Shown here in pieces: positions 49,649 to 61,266 of a DNA stretch of 64,000 bases; positions within the stretch are counted from its first letter, which is position 1; the number at the start of each line of letters is the position of its first letter. The DNA is from Brugia malayi (Eukaryota; Nematoda; Chromadorea; Rhabditida; Onchocercidae). Below the pieces are notes generated by a model, which searched no databases, was not told the origin of the DNA, and saw only the letters and a program-made list of their open reading frames with translations. The stretch covers positions 6,390,187 to 6,454,186 of the forward strand of contig NW_025062475.1 in assembly GCF_000002995.4 (NCBI RefSeq), given 5' to 3'. The position numbers were made by a program, and so were the translations under genes.

Positions 49649-52266
49649 AAGCTTTGTTAGGAAACAGTTTATAGCCTTCTAAATTACTAAGTGCACATCG
49701 CCATGACATGTTGAAGTATTACACATATAAGTCGACTGAAAGAAGGAAGAGCTTAGAGATTCTAATAAAAATAAATCATTTAACCTCAAAGAGTGGAGAA
49801 AGTAAGCTTCATCAGTAACGTTAACCGAAAAGCTTATCTTTCCGGTTACACATCTGTGTCTTCCCTAATTTCTTGCTCATTTGTGAGTTAATCGTGGGAC
49901 AACAAAGAGCCATTAAGGACTATTTCCTTGTCAACCTCCTCATGGTGATGTTAGAACTGGAGGTGATACAAACAATATTCTTTAAAGAGACAAATATTTC
50001 ATATGACTTCCCTTTCTTCTACAATTTTCGTGTATAAAGTTTCCAGGGGGCTTTGTGCTATCTTTCAAAAAAAGAAATAACAGACAATAATATTAACAAA
50101 AGCTTCTTTTAGTTATGGACAGGATTTCTCAGGATCAGTGGGGAAGATTTACAGCTTTCCAGCTTATCTCTTGCATACCAATATATTTAGGAAATGATTC
50201 ACAAGATATGAAAGAGCAAAAATAAAAGAAGCAAAAACGATGTTTGAAAAAAATCAATTTCATATTGCAAAAACCCGATGCTTTTGTTTACCTTTTCTTT
50301 AATAAGTCTATCCGTCACATTCCTCCTTTGTTCTATCCAAAAAAAAATAGATAACTTGTTCAAAGTTAATTTCGTATTCACTTCTGTCCATGCGGCGAGA
50401 AAGTCTGTTGTTTCCACAGGTACATAATTTCTTTATATAACTTCACTGTTTATTTGCTAAACTCAAAAATGAAATTTTCGTAGTCTATTATAATGTTGTT
50501 TTATATAAAGAACAAAAGTGATAAACTAAAAGCTGTCAAGATGTAACAGGTATTAATAATGGTTGCACTTTTATAGCAATGAATGCTAGCAATCGTATAC
50601 TTTATCCAGCTCTACAAACTTACAATTCCTGAACTGGGGAAGGGAAGTGTTCTTATTTTTCAATTACTCCAAAACCTGACGAAATTTTGCACAGAGCACA
50701 ACTCTGTTATAGGAAAGACATAAAAATAGAAGTCGGTCATTGAAAGAAACAGACGAGATGTTATTTTTTGGTTCCTTGCTACAATTCATTTCCATTCTCA
50801 ATTTTTGTTGTGAATTAATTTCGCCCACAAATTACATACCATTAAAGACCCGACAAGACATTTTATAACGGTTGCAATATTTCTTACTCTTATTATTTGA
50901 ATGAAAAATCTGGTACTCTTAACCGTTCACTTTCCTCTAATTTTTTAATATAAATTGGTCATCTTCATTTATTCTACATCAAATGACCTTTATACTTTCC
51001 TGTACTCCTTACATAACCTAGATTAAAATTCATTAATAGAATTCAATTGGAATAATTCTATCTGGAATCATTTTTGAGAAAATATGGCATAAAATAGTTA
51101 TGACAATTAAGGTGCTAACAGGAAAAGTTAGGTTAAATATTTGACGAACAAACATAAAAGTATGCTTAAGTATGTCATAACAGTAACACTGAAGTGATGT
51201 TAAGATAGCATGAGTGAACGACATATTTGGGTGAGTACAAAATAATGAATCATATCGGTCACGTTAAATAAGGTTTTTAATTTTTTTTTTTTTTTGAATT
51301 TTGCTGGGAATTGTCGACAAAGCAGAACCAAATGTAAAAATTTTAAAGGAACAATGAAAGACAGATTGTCAGACAACGAAGAAGACGTACTTCGAAGTTT
51401 CATTGCTTCCTATTGTGATCAGGAAAATGGGAAAAACCGGCTCCCTACCCAGTTGTTTCTAAAATCCTGATTAAAGAAACGAAAAAAGCTAGATTACTAC
51501 TGCTGCTGATAGCAGTAGTAGCAGTAATGGAATGATTGATATACGAAGCATTTCAAATTATGCTTTTGGAATTTTAAGGTTCTCTCAAAGCTATCTTATT
51601 ATTATCTTGAAAAATTTGGAATGAAAATTATTTAGTTTACAGATCAAAAAATCAAGGCAATTCCTGCAATTTTGAAACTAGTCTTTAAACCCATTTATTG
51701 TTGAGTATTCGAGACTCCCGTACTCTGAATATGCCATAGTTCTCTTATAGAAACGTATTTCAGGAGCTATGTTCAGCAAAACGTAGATTTACCAAGAATT
51801 TTCAAAGGATCTATTCATATAAGTCTATCTGCACAGCAAAGCATTTATAGATATGAACAAGAAATATCGAACAAATTTAGTAATAAAAAGAAAACCTCCT
51901 GCTGTGACCCAGTTTACCGGCTGTGTTTGTAGCGGGAATAGGAGTAAACCAGAATTTACCAACATGACGATAGGGTAGAACAATTGAAACTAGAAAATTG
52001 AATGGAGAATATTGATTAATTAGAAGACTCTTTCTGCTTTTAAATTGATCACTACGATGGCATCACTTACATTTCATTAGAAAGAATATTAAAGTCCAGC
52101 GTCGGTAAGTCTTTACTAGTAACCAATTGCAATAATTAACAGAAACTCAATGTTCACTGCACCAGTGCCAATCACTTACCATATTGACCTTGGCACCGTG
52201 AAAGGGTGAAAGATGAAACCACGGGGTACATCAAGTCAACATTATCGAATTATTTGCATTTACAGA

Positions 52267-55200
52267 TGAAAATTGCAGCAGGGAGGAGAAATCAAAAAAA
52301 TATCGATGCACAATTCGCCTCTTTTCATGATCTGAGTGCTGCGTGTGGAGCGGAGAATATTCGTGAATTTTCCAAAGTCTGGCAAATCACTGAAATTTCG
52401 CATTACATGAAGGTACAATCATCATAATTTCTGCTTGCGAACATTATTAACCACGGAATACGCCCATTCGTGAAGTAGCGAAAATTCCAAACTCAGAAAT
52501 TCAAACTTGTTTTGTGAAGGGGATAATGATCATGAAGGACTATAAAGTAAGCCTTCTCGAAAATTTTCCGTGGTCAAAAATAAATCACAAATTAGTCGAT
52601 TTTACACCAGTGATATTCATTTTTAAATTGTATTGCATTTTTCAGATTTTTCTTTTCGTTCTAAGCTAAAATTTGAAAAATTTCTGAGAGAAATATTGTC
52701 AATCTAGAATATAAAAAGAAAAGGGAACCATACATGGGGCGATCACAGGACTTGATTTTTTTTTTTTGATTTAAATATGATAATCATTAAAAATTAATTA
52801 TTGCTCAAAAATGGACGTTTTTAATCTTGATCGAGAAGCAAAGTTATTGGAAGAAAAACAAAATGAAAATAATGGTAAGAATATTATGAAGTTTTCTCCT
52901 TACTAAAATTAAATAGATGTGAAAAAGGAATAAATAATTAGATGAAACAAAGCAGCAAACTGTTCTCTTTCATATGTGTAATATTAATAATGGGAATAAT
53001 CTTAGCTTCAGGAAAATTTTAATTTAAAAAAAAAAAAAAAAAAACAATAATCACTTGTTTTCCCGTCCTTGCTATTAACACTGCTTCTTGCCATATCTTC
53101 CCTGACTCTATATTAAGAGTCAATATAAGCTAAATGACAATGTGCATCAAAGCAAACAATACTAAACTTAAAAATATAAAACTTAAAGTTAAAACTGAAA
53201 GATTTGCCATATAATCTTCAGAAATCTTATTTAACACTTATGTACTTTTCTTTGTTTACTTCATTTTCGTACTAATATATTTATTCTGTACAAACTTTTG
53301 GAAATTTTTCTTGCAAATTTAATGAGCAAAACTAGAAGCATTAAAGTTCTAATAATAGAAATGGTTAATAAATTTAATTGGGCAGATGCTAGGAATATTA
53401 CAGAAGTTTTGAGAAGACATTATTCATAATACAAAAGAAATTTTATAGAACTGAATTAGTTCTACACTTGAGATAATCGTATTTCTTTGTTTCTTTTCGA
53501 TAGCAAAGAACTAAAAAAAAATCCAAAAAGTGACATATTTGATGATTAAATAATTTAGATAAACATAAAGAATGACAAAAACGAACTCAGATGAAACTAT
53601 GTACTGCAGGAATCAAGGATTTAAATTGCACTGCCACTGATTCACAAGATATCGTCCATGTCATAGCATAAATATTCAGAATCTCATGAGGTTCACAAAT
53701 ATTCTACAAAAAAAAATATTCGATCTAGTGGTGTTGTTGCATTAAAGCATTTGCGACAGACACATTTGCGCCACGTTTCTTTTCATTTACATCTATTTCT
53801 TTTCCGTCATCCCTGTTTCTTAGATTCATTTTCAACAAACATACTCTCATAAAAAAAAATTGAGTAGCATTTGTATTATGCATTTCATTCTTTTTAATCT
53901 TAAATTGAAAATTCAATTACTTATTAAAAATTTTTTACATATTTTATTCAAATTAAATTTTTTGTATTACATGAAATTGCTTTCTAGCAACATATCACAG
54001 TTGAGATGGCAAGAATGAAATGATGAGCCAAGGTGTAGGTCATTGGTACCATTGGACACATATTAGCCATAATGCTAACAGTCCATCATAAGCAATATGC
54101 ATGAAGCATCTGAAATCATATCATTCGCTCCAATAATTATGGAATCCTGTATGAAAAATTGAACATCAACCTGGTACTTGTGATATTTTCAAATGCGCCC
54201 AATAACTTTCTTGGATCGAGTCTTCGGCATCTAGGCTGAAAAAACGAAGACTTGAAATAGTGGGTGAAGAAAGGAATAAAGAATAAATATGGTTTGTTAA
54301 TTTATTATGAATAATCATGACGACTGTGGGACGATATCTTTATTGGCACCCAGAGGTGCAACATATTAGTGACTATTTCTGGTTTATTTTTTAGATTACT
54401 GCAAATTGGGAATATTTGAGGTAGTAGCACTTGAATTTTTTTTTTTTTTTAACACCTTATAAGTAAAAATATATTTTCTAATGTTATTTCTCGTAGTCTA
54501 CCCATTTGCAAATTCGAAATTTCCGTGAAGAGAAAAAAGGACCTAGCAGAGAGTGCAAAGGAAGGAATGCTATTGTTCAAAAAACCATAGTGTACTGTAA
54601 CACTTCACTCAATCAGCATAAATTGCATTTTCAATGATAGTCAAGGAAAATGTTCAGATGAATTCTAATAATTGATGTCACAATCAGATTTATCACAGTT
54701 TTTTTAGTTATGTAGATATCACTGTTGTAAATAGGGTTGGCTAAAAAAGAACTCTACCGATTTTTCAGCTGCGACACATAATTCTTATTGAGTTTTCTAT
54801 TAGTTTATTTCTAGAATACTTTTAAACGAAAGTGAAACTGAAATTGTACGACAGGTACTCAAATCTTCAGTGCAGGATTTTCAAGCTAAACACCCAGTTC
54901 CCGATGTCTTGAAAGAAGCTTTACAGTAGCACCATATTTCCCCGTACATTATAGGAAATGTGGATTTAATACTTCAATTCCCAAACTCTGAATGTTGACT
55001 TATATGTGACAAAGTATGATGTATTACGTGCACAGTGAAGTAACCTAAATATTTAATTCTCATGATTTTTCATGATATCCACATCTGTTTCCTTGCGTTT
55101 GCGCTCATTTCATACAGAAGTGTTTCCCAGGAATAATATTTCGGAGTTTAAAAATTTTGGTGCAAAGAAGAAGAATACCCAAAGGTTGCATAAATGAAGT

Positions 55201-55981
55201 TAAATTCAATCATGATCAATTCCAAAATTTCTGGAATTTCCCTTTCAGGAATTCATATGATGATATACGACTAAAACATATATGCGACTTACAGTTCAAA
55301 GGAATGAGCGCATAAAAGTATTACTTAACTAATGCTGACAAAGCAGTTTAGAACAGTCTTGGAATGTCTGTGCGATACAGAATTCCGTTCCTGATGATGC
55401 TATTAATAATGATGGTATACAATGTTTAAAAAAGCGATAATGTTGACAGCAGCGATAATAACTTGAACATCAAAAAATAATGATATAGCAATGCTGATAA
55501 TCCCAACAAAATGACAGCGGTTGCTCCAGTACAAACAAAAAATACATTATTTAATAAAATAGCTTTAAAAGCAAAAATATGATAAAAATCTAATTAAAAC
55601 TGCAAACAGAATTATAATAGCTTAATATGAAAAAAGAAAAAATATATAAATAAAAGACAGTGAGACATCAAACATTCATGAATGGATAGTGAGAATGTAA
55701 GTCAGCATATATATATGTAAAGAGAGGGAGAGAAACTTGAATTCTAAATTTGAATTGCATAATACACCTCTTCGGAAACTTCAAAATCCATCAAGTATTA
55801 ATTATTTTCATTGTAAGTTTATCTGAAATTCTCAAATGAGTCAGCTGTACACCACTTTTAACTAGCCAAAAAATCTTGATTCGTAACCCTTAGTGAAGCA
55901 CAAGAGGATCCAAGGACAGTTCATCACAAGCAAAATGTGTTGTCAAGATTTGTGAGCCAAGTAAACAATCACTCGAAGTTA
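52267..55981 (+). other. Region of orphan exon-like segments
   Basis: Several plus-strand segments have splice signals and protein-like frames but could not be joined. 52267-52411: acceptor TTTACAG, open frame from MKIAAGRRNQKN to a GTACAA donor. 52811-52874: ATG, MDVFNLDREAKLLEEKQNEN, good GTAAGA donor. 54815-54929: acceptor TTTCTAG, ILLNESETEIVRQVLKSS onward, ending DVLKEALQ and a stop. 55894-55981: after a TAG acceptor, frame containing TVHHKQNVLSRFVSQV. On the minus strand, 54190-54236 and 53725-53830 also look exon-like. At least one small gene is probable, but the phases of 52811-52874 and 54815-54929 need an unidentified middle exon. Confidence 0.3.
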
Positions 55982-56874
55982 GGTTTGATTTTCTATCTTC
56001 TGTTTTTCAATTACTTATCATTTTTTCCTAAACCTTATTCTTATGACACGAATCGGAGCTATGAAATTCAGCTTTGACTCTGTCGAAAAATATACAAACC
56101 TAATAGTTTCAGATAATACTAAAATTACTTGCACTACTTACCTATGAATTATATCGAAATGACATAATAGTCATATGACAAAAACCATAAGTATTTTTAC
56201 TTGGAACTAATCCACAAATAAATCACTTTGCTTATATCATCTGCTGGTCAAGTGTAAACAACTTACCATTTACAGCGCAAATCACTGTTTTTCAATTTTC
56301 ACAGTGCAGAATTTTTTTTGTATTTTTCGTCATTGGGTACAAAGTTTGGTGACTTCACAGAAGTACAAATATTGAAGACTTAACAGAAGTACAAATATAG
56401 AAGAACAAATATGATTCGGAAAATCGTAAATAAATATCTAAAAAGCTGGAAGAACCGACTAAGATGAAGAGAATTTGTTATCTCTAGACATTAGATAGCC
56501 GCATAATGAATTAGTTGTTACATCATTCCTTTTCAGAAGAAAACTATTGTCAAGCGTAAGAAACAATGAATTTTTTATCCAGCATCAGCAAGCAATAAAA
56601 CAATACCAGCTTTGCTGCACTAAGCATTAATCTCACAAACTATTTCATATTTTATATTAAAAGCTATCTAGTATCAGAAAAAAGGAAAAAAAAAAAAAAA
56701 ACTTTTTGTTCTTTAAGCAAAAAAAACTTTTCTCTAAAAAAATGTCCTTTTGTTCTTTAAGCATATACATTACTTCTCTTAAGCAAACTACTTTAACAAT
56801 TGTCCTACCCATTTACCTTCAAGAGTACATGAAAAACAGAAAACACGAACAAGAATGTACCTTACATATGAAAA
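55982..56874. other. Spacer downstream of SMNDC1
   Basis: AT-rich, with two nearly identical phrases around 56357-56407 (ACAGAAGTACAAATAT twice). The 3' untranslated region of SMNDC1 must lie just below 56875. No gene recognised. Confidence 0.45.
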
Positions 56875-58099
56875 TTAAAACAATGAATCCATATTTCCAC
56901 GTTGCGTTGATTTGAAGGCACCGAGATCTTGTCGTGATGATATCCTCGTCTGTGACGTAATACCCCAAGCTGGTCCATCTGGAGCTGATCCCGATGCTGT
57001 AGGTCGTTTAAATCCCTAAAATAGTCATTCTTAATAGCTCAAAATGTCCGTATAACTGTTAAGAGAAATATAGCTATGATTAAATATGGCTAAGATATTT
57101 TGTTCGATGTAAACAAAATAAGCCAAAATTTCATTCCCGTAGTCCATCTGCTACATGTATTTTAAAAACTATTCGAGCAAAAAAATTGTGTAGCTTACTA
57201 AGTACAAAATTCCAATCCATTCTGATTCATATTTAAAACACGTTTATTTTCTGTTTTGTCTCTTTTATTCATTCCCTTCATATTCCTTGTGGAAATTCAT
57301 TGCAACCACATCAAAATTTAAGAAAAATTAATTCCAAAGTTACTTTCATGCTTCGACTTGCTGCTTTTGCATTAAAAGAAAGCCACTTCCTCTTCTCATC
57401 CTCCTTTGCTTCTTCTAGTTCCTTTTTTCGGTGCTCTTTTTTGAGTGCTCGTAGTCGCCGTCTTTCACGCTCCATCTGTAAATGAACAGTTCCTCAAAAT
57501 AAACTAATAAAATCAAGAAAAAGAAGCAAAACCAAAACTGTACTATTTGAATTAGTGAAACACTTCCAATGATGAGAAGTTAAATTATATTATGTCATAC
57601 TCATGGATATCTCGCTGAGGTTTCATTGTTGTTGTTAAATCAATAGTTTATTAAAATGAATAAATTATATTTTGATGCAAACTTATGAATTCTAATTAAA
57701 ATTAATGTCTGTGTTTCACCTGCCATTCGCTTTTGCGATGACGCATGCTTTTAGTTGATTTTTCCCAAACGTACATTTTTCCATCATCTTTCGGAACTGC
57801 ACTTAGATTATTCACGTTAACCATGGCTTTTGTTCCTTTACCTAAATACAAAACATTATCCATAACTATTTTATCATTTTTAAAGCAAACATAGGAAAAA
57901 TTTGCTTGTTCTACTGAAAGCATGACCAAGAAAAAATTACTATTCTTATATCCCAATCGGGAGAAAAACTAGACAAAATCCACACACACACACAACATAG
58001 GAAAAAGAAACCAACAGATTAAACGTTCATTTTAATTATGAATCTTCCATCTCTTTTTCAAGCACTAAACGTCAAATATTTATATATAATTTAAATATT

Positions 58100-58133
<34 letters not shown>

Positions 58134-58928
58134 AATAAAATAACAAGCTTTGAAAGGTTTTTGTTATTTAATTGAGTGCTTACCGACGAGTGTAACGGCA
58201 ACATTATCTTGTGCAAATCCATCAATTACTGCTAAATATTTTTGTCCATTTGAAGATGGAGCCATGCATTGATCTCCCACCTGTCAGAACAAAAAGGTTC
58301 ATGCGATTTATTTTATTTACATTTTAGAACTGTACCTCCGCGAAAGCAATTAGAAAGGACTTTTACTTTGCCTAATTAATTATATTGAAAGAAGTAAAAG
58401 ATCAAAATAAAATTATATTTTGAAGAATAAATATAGAATAAAATAGCTTCACCTTCCAAGGATTTTTAGTAGCATCGTCAGAAGTCGTACTGGTTGGTTG
58501 TTCGACTATTGGTGATGTCAGTTCTTCTTGAAGTGCAATAATTTCCTGCAAGTCGACTTTCAACTTTGATAGCTCATCGTTATCTGGTTCAGTTAGGAGT
58601 GCTGCTTCCACCTGAAAAAATCTACAACCATTGCATGATCGATCACAACTGGAATTTCAAGTAATGAAATTAAACAGATTTGTCTATACTAATAACACTA
58701 ACTTCCAGTAACAATCAAACTACCACAAAACAATGATAAGGTCTAATTTTATAGATATGTAAACAAATGCATCCAGATAAATTTTACTATCCATCCAGAT
58801 AAAAACAAATGGAGATTACTATCCATCCAGATAAACTCGCAAAAATGTGGGATGAAACTGAAGAAAAATAATAAGCGGACCTGTTGAAGCTGAAGCTTAT
58901 AACTCCCGAGATCTTCCACTGTATTCAT
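56875..58928 (-). CDS. SMNDC1: Survival motor neuron domain-containing protein 1 (SPF30)
   Basis: Nuclear pre-mRNA splicing factor that helps assemble the spliceosome; its Tudor domain binds dimethylarginine on Sm-type proteins. Six exons on the minus strand: 58881-58928, 58453-58611, 58184-58280, 57720-57841, 57344-57475 and 56875-57015, all junctions in frame, total 232 residues (human about 238). The N-terminal coiled segment reads YKLQLQQVEAALL and DLQEIIALQEEL. The Tudor domain follows at about 67-125 (NPWKVGDQCMAP, YLAVIDG, VAVTLVG, NNLSAVP). Next come a basic helix-rich stretch (RRRLRALKKEHRKKELEEAK, WLSFNAKA) and a C-terminal tail. The Tudor aromatic cage seems only partly conserved by eye (the usual Trp after CMA is absent). 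A TTTTCAG acceptor 10 bases upstream of the ATG suits trans-splicing. It is divergent from TMEM17, with 600 bp between start codons. Confidence 0.94.
58101..58131. repeat. (TA)n microsatellite in SMNDC1 intron 3
   Basis: About fifteen TA units between exons 3 and 4 of SMNDC1. Confidence 0.9.
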
Positions 58929-59527
58929 TCGCTATAAACTGAAAACAACACACAGACATGACTACTTACATCACACCTTTTAACTAACTCAGTTTATTTT
59001 TGATGACAACACAGACCAATCTCTAGTCTCTCTCTAACAAAGCTCCCGTTACTTTTGCAGTTATTCCACTCGCCACCTCTCTTAGACCACTCATTACTAA
59101 AGACAGGACAGGAGACAAGTAGCCAAAAAATTAGATCCGTTCTATACGTGTGCATGGTTTGTGTTGCTGGTGGTGTTTGTTTGTTCATGCGGCTGAAGGA
59201 GTGGGTGATGATAATGGTGACGGCGACAACGACAGTGACAACAGCAGCAGCAGCAGTAGTGGATGTATCGATGGTACTTCTCAGAAGAGTGAGAACAGAA
59301 CTGTTGTATTGGGAGGTCATCTTCTGGAAGATTGCGGAATAGACTGCAGGTGCAGGCTTCGGGAGATTCTAGTGATGTGATGGACCTTGCGTTTACGATC
59401 AACTAATTCTTCAAGTTCCATATTTTGTTGTACAAGTTACATAAATTTAGTCTTCACATATTTTTCATGAAGTGATGGTTTCTCGATGACGTGTTGTTGA
59501 AGGTGAGGATCTACCGTTGATGTCACC
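58929..59527. promoter_or_regulatory. Bidirectional SMNDC1/TMEM17 promoter region
   Basis: 599 bp between two divergent start codons. It includes a GC-richer patch (about 59140-59380) with a CAG run near 59240-59260 and GACGGCGACAACGACAGTGA-like sequence. Open frames on both strands here are short and triplet-biased and are not called. The region ends in the X-box at 59522-59535. Confidence 0.6.
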
Positions 59528-59535
59528 ATGGCAAC
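59522..59535 (+). promoter_or_regulatory. X-box (RFX/DAF-19 binding site) across the TMEM17 start codon
   Basis: GTCACCATGGCAAC fits the nematode X-box consensus GTHNYYATRRNAAC at all 14 positions. X-boxes drive cilium gene expression through the RFX factor DAF-19, and TMEM17 is a cilium gene, so site and target agree. It overlaps the predicted ATG (59528-59530) instead of lying about 100 bp upstream, which suggests that translation may really start further downstream. Confidence 0.7.
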
Positions 59536-61266
59536 TTTAGGTAGGCACTCCTTGTAGTTCTTATTTTCAGTTATTTCTAGTCTTTAATTTAAGGGGAAAT
59601 TAAATAAGCTGTTAAATATTTTCTTTTTTGTTTGAGTCAGAGAGAATTACCATTAGCGAACTTCTTAAACAGTAAAAGTTGGTTTATTTTTAAGTTAATT
59701 TGTTTATGTCTAATAACGTGTACGGTCTAATGAATTCAAGATAGACAACTTTCGCAGTTTCGAGAAAAATTCTCAGATTTTACAGGAATTAAAACACAGA
59801 TGAGAGCGGCGGAAAAACTTGGAGAACAAGCAGAAGTTGGTAAGGATTAAATGGTAAATATGTAATATCTTTAACAGATATTTTTAGTAACCAATTTTTG
59901 CAAACAGTAAAAAGTTTTAACTTTCAGAAATTTTATCAAATTTACCGTTACAAATTACTCTGCATTATAACGTTTGCTTGGCCCCATTTTGGGCCACTGG
60001 GTTGATTGTTGGCCTCATCAGTAAGGTAACAAAATTTAATTTACTAAATAAGTCTTTTTGTTATGATATTAAATTTCGCTGCTAAAATTTTTTTTTAATA
60101 TCAGGATCTCAGATCCTTTATTTCTAGCCATCATATTCGTTTTCTTTTTTTTTTTTTTTTTGCAAGATTTTTTTACAAAAAGACCTTTTTTTATTTACGG
60201 AAGAGTTGCTTGCTCCCAAGCAAATGTAAAATAATGATACAAAACTTACAGAAACTAACTAATTTATTGTTGTATAAATCTTTGTTATGTTGTTAATTTT
60301 TACTACCAAACTATTGTTTTGATTGTGTGATAAAGGTATAAGGCGGTTGTGAAACATTGAAGTTATATGCTGACATTTGATATAGTAAAAGCGCAATTTT
60401 CTTCCGTAATATCCATTCATCAGTGAAAAATGACGAATTTATTGTAGAGATTAAAGTAAAAGGCGCAAAACTCAAAACTGTATTCGATAAAAGACCATAA
60501 ATCAGATAGTTTCTCGCTATCTGTATCATCAAAAATGAAAGCGAGATTAAAGTATAAATTGATAAAATCATTCCAAAGTTATTTCATAATTTGTTATTAC
60601 TATGATCCTAATAGTATGCATGCTTGTTAGCAAAAAATGAGTAACCAGACTGGTTCAAAAGTACAGTCACAACTTTTCATGACTATATTATGAATGTATT
60701 ACAGATGGAATATTTGTCTATCACTCATGTGGTTATACTGTTGACTTTATTTTTCATAACAATTTTAGTTGAGTTTATTCGGTTATTTCTTGGGTACTAC
60801 GGCAATTTGAATGAAAAGGTGAGTGTAGTATGCGAATTATTTTAAATTCTGCAGACACTTGTATAATTTGCATAACGTTTGATTTCTCTTTTCCGAACTA
60901 CCTTCAATGCAAGCTTGCTGTCAAACTTTTATGGAAGAGAACACTGAATATAAAACTTTAAAGTACGGTATGCTAGGTCAGGAATATCAAATTATTTGTC
61001 TATCACATATAACTTAAAATTAACCAACAAGAAATGAGCTGAAGTATGAATTAAAAGTTTTGTCGTCATTTCAGATATCCGCTCTATCCGGTTTCTGGGT
61101 AACAAGTGTAATTTTGCAAGTACCGATTGCAGCATTTTCTGTTTTAAATATTAATATTCCACTACCTTTAGAGAGAATTTTGTGTCTCTACCATGGCGTT
61201 TTTTTATTGATAGAGGTACTTTTATCAATTTTGCCCTTTCATTCGGAACCAATTATTCAATTGTAG
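59528..61266 (+). CDS. TMEM17: Transmembrane protein 17 (ciliary transition-zone MKS-module protein)
   Basis: Multi-pass membrane protein of the ciliary transition zone, part of the MKS complex that gates membrane-protein entry to cilia; in worms it acts in sensory neurons. Five exons: 59528-59540, 59741-59839, 59928-60025, 60705-60818 and 61075-61266, all in frame, total 171 residues (human about 198). It matches TMEM17 along its length: NLPLQITLHYNVCLAPFWA, then EFIRLFLGYYGNLNEK (human IRLYLGYVGNLQEK), then LSGFWVTSVILQVPI and IPLPLERI. Four hydrophobic segments are predicted. Two points are open. The tiny first exon lies on the X-box, so the start may be the in-frame ATG at 59800. At the 3' end, GAG|GTACTT (61215/61216) could be a donor with a TTGTAG acceptor at 61266, giving a different short tail; reading through to the stop at 61264-61266 completes the fourth hydrophobic helix and is preferred. 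An AATAAA lies at about 61654. Confidence 0.88.

Noticed and set aside
59055..59402. Open frames on both strands between SMNDC1 and TMEM17
   Set aside because: Triplet-repeat driven, located in the divergent promoter, no recognisable product.
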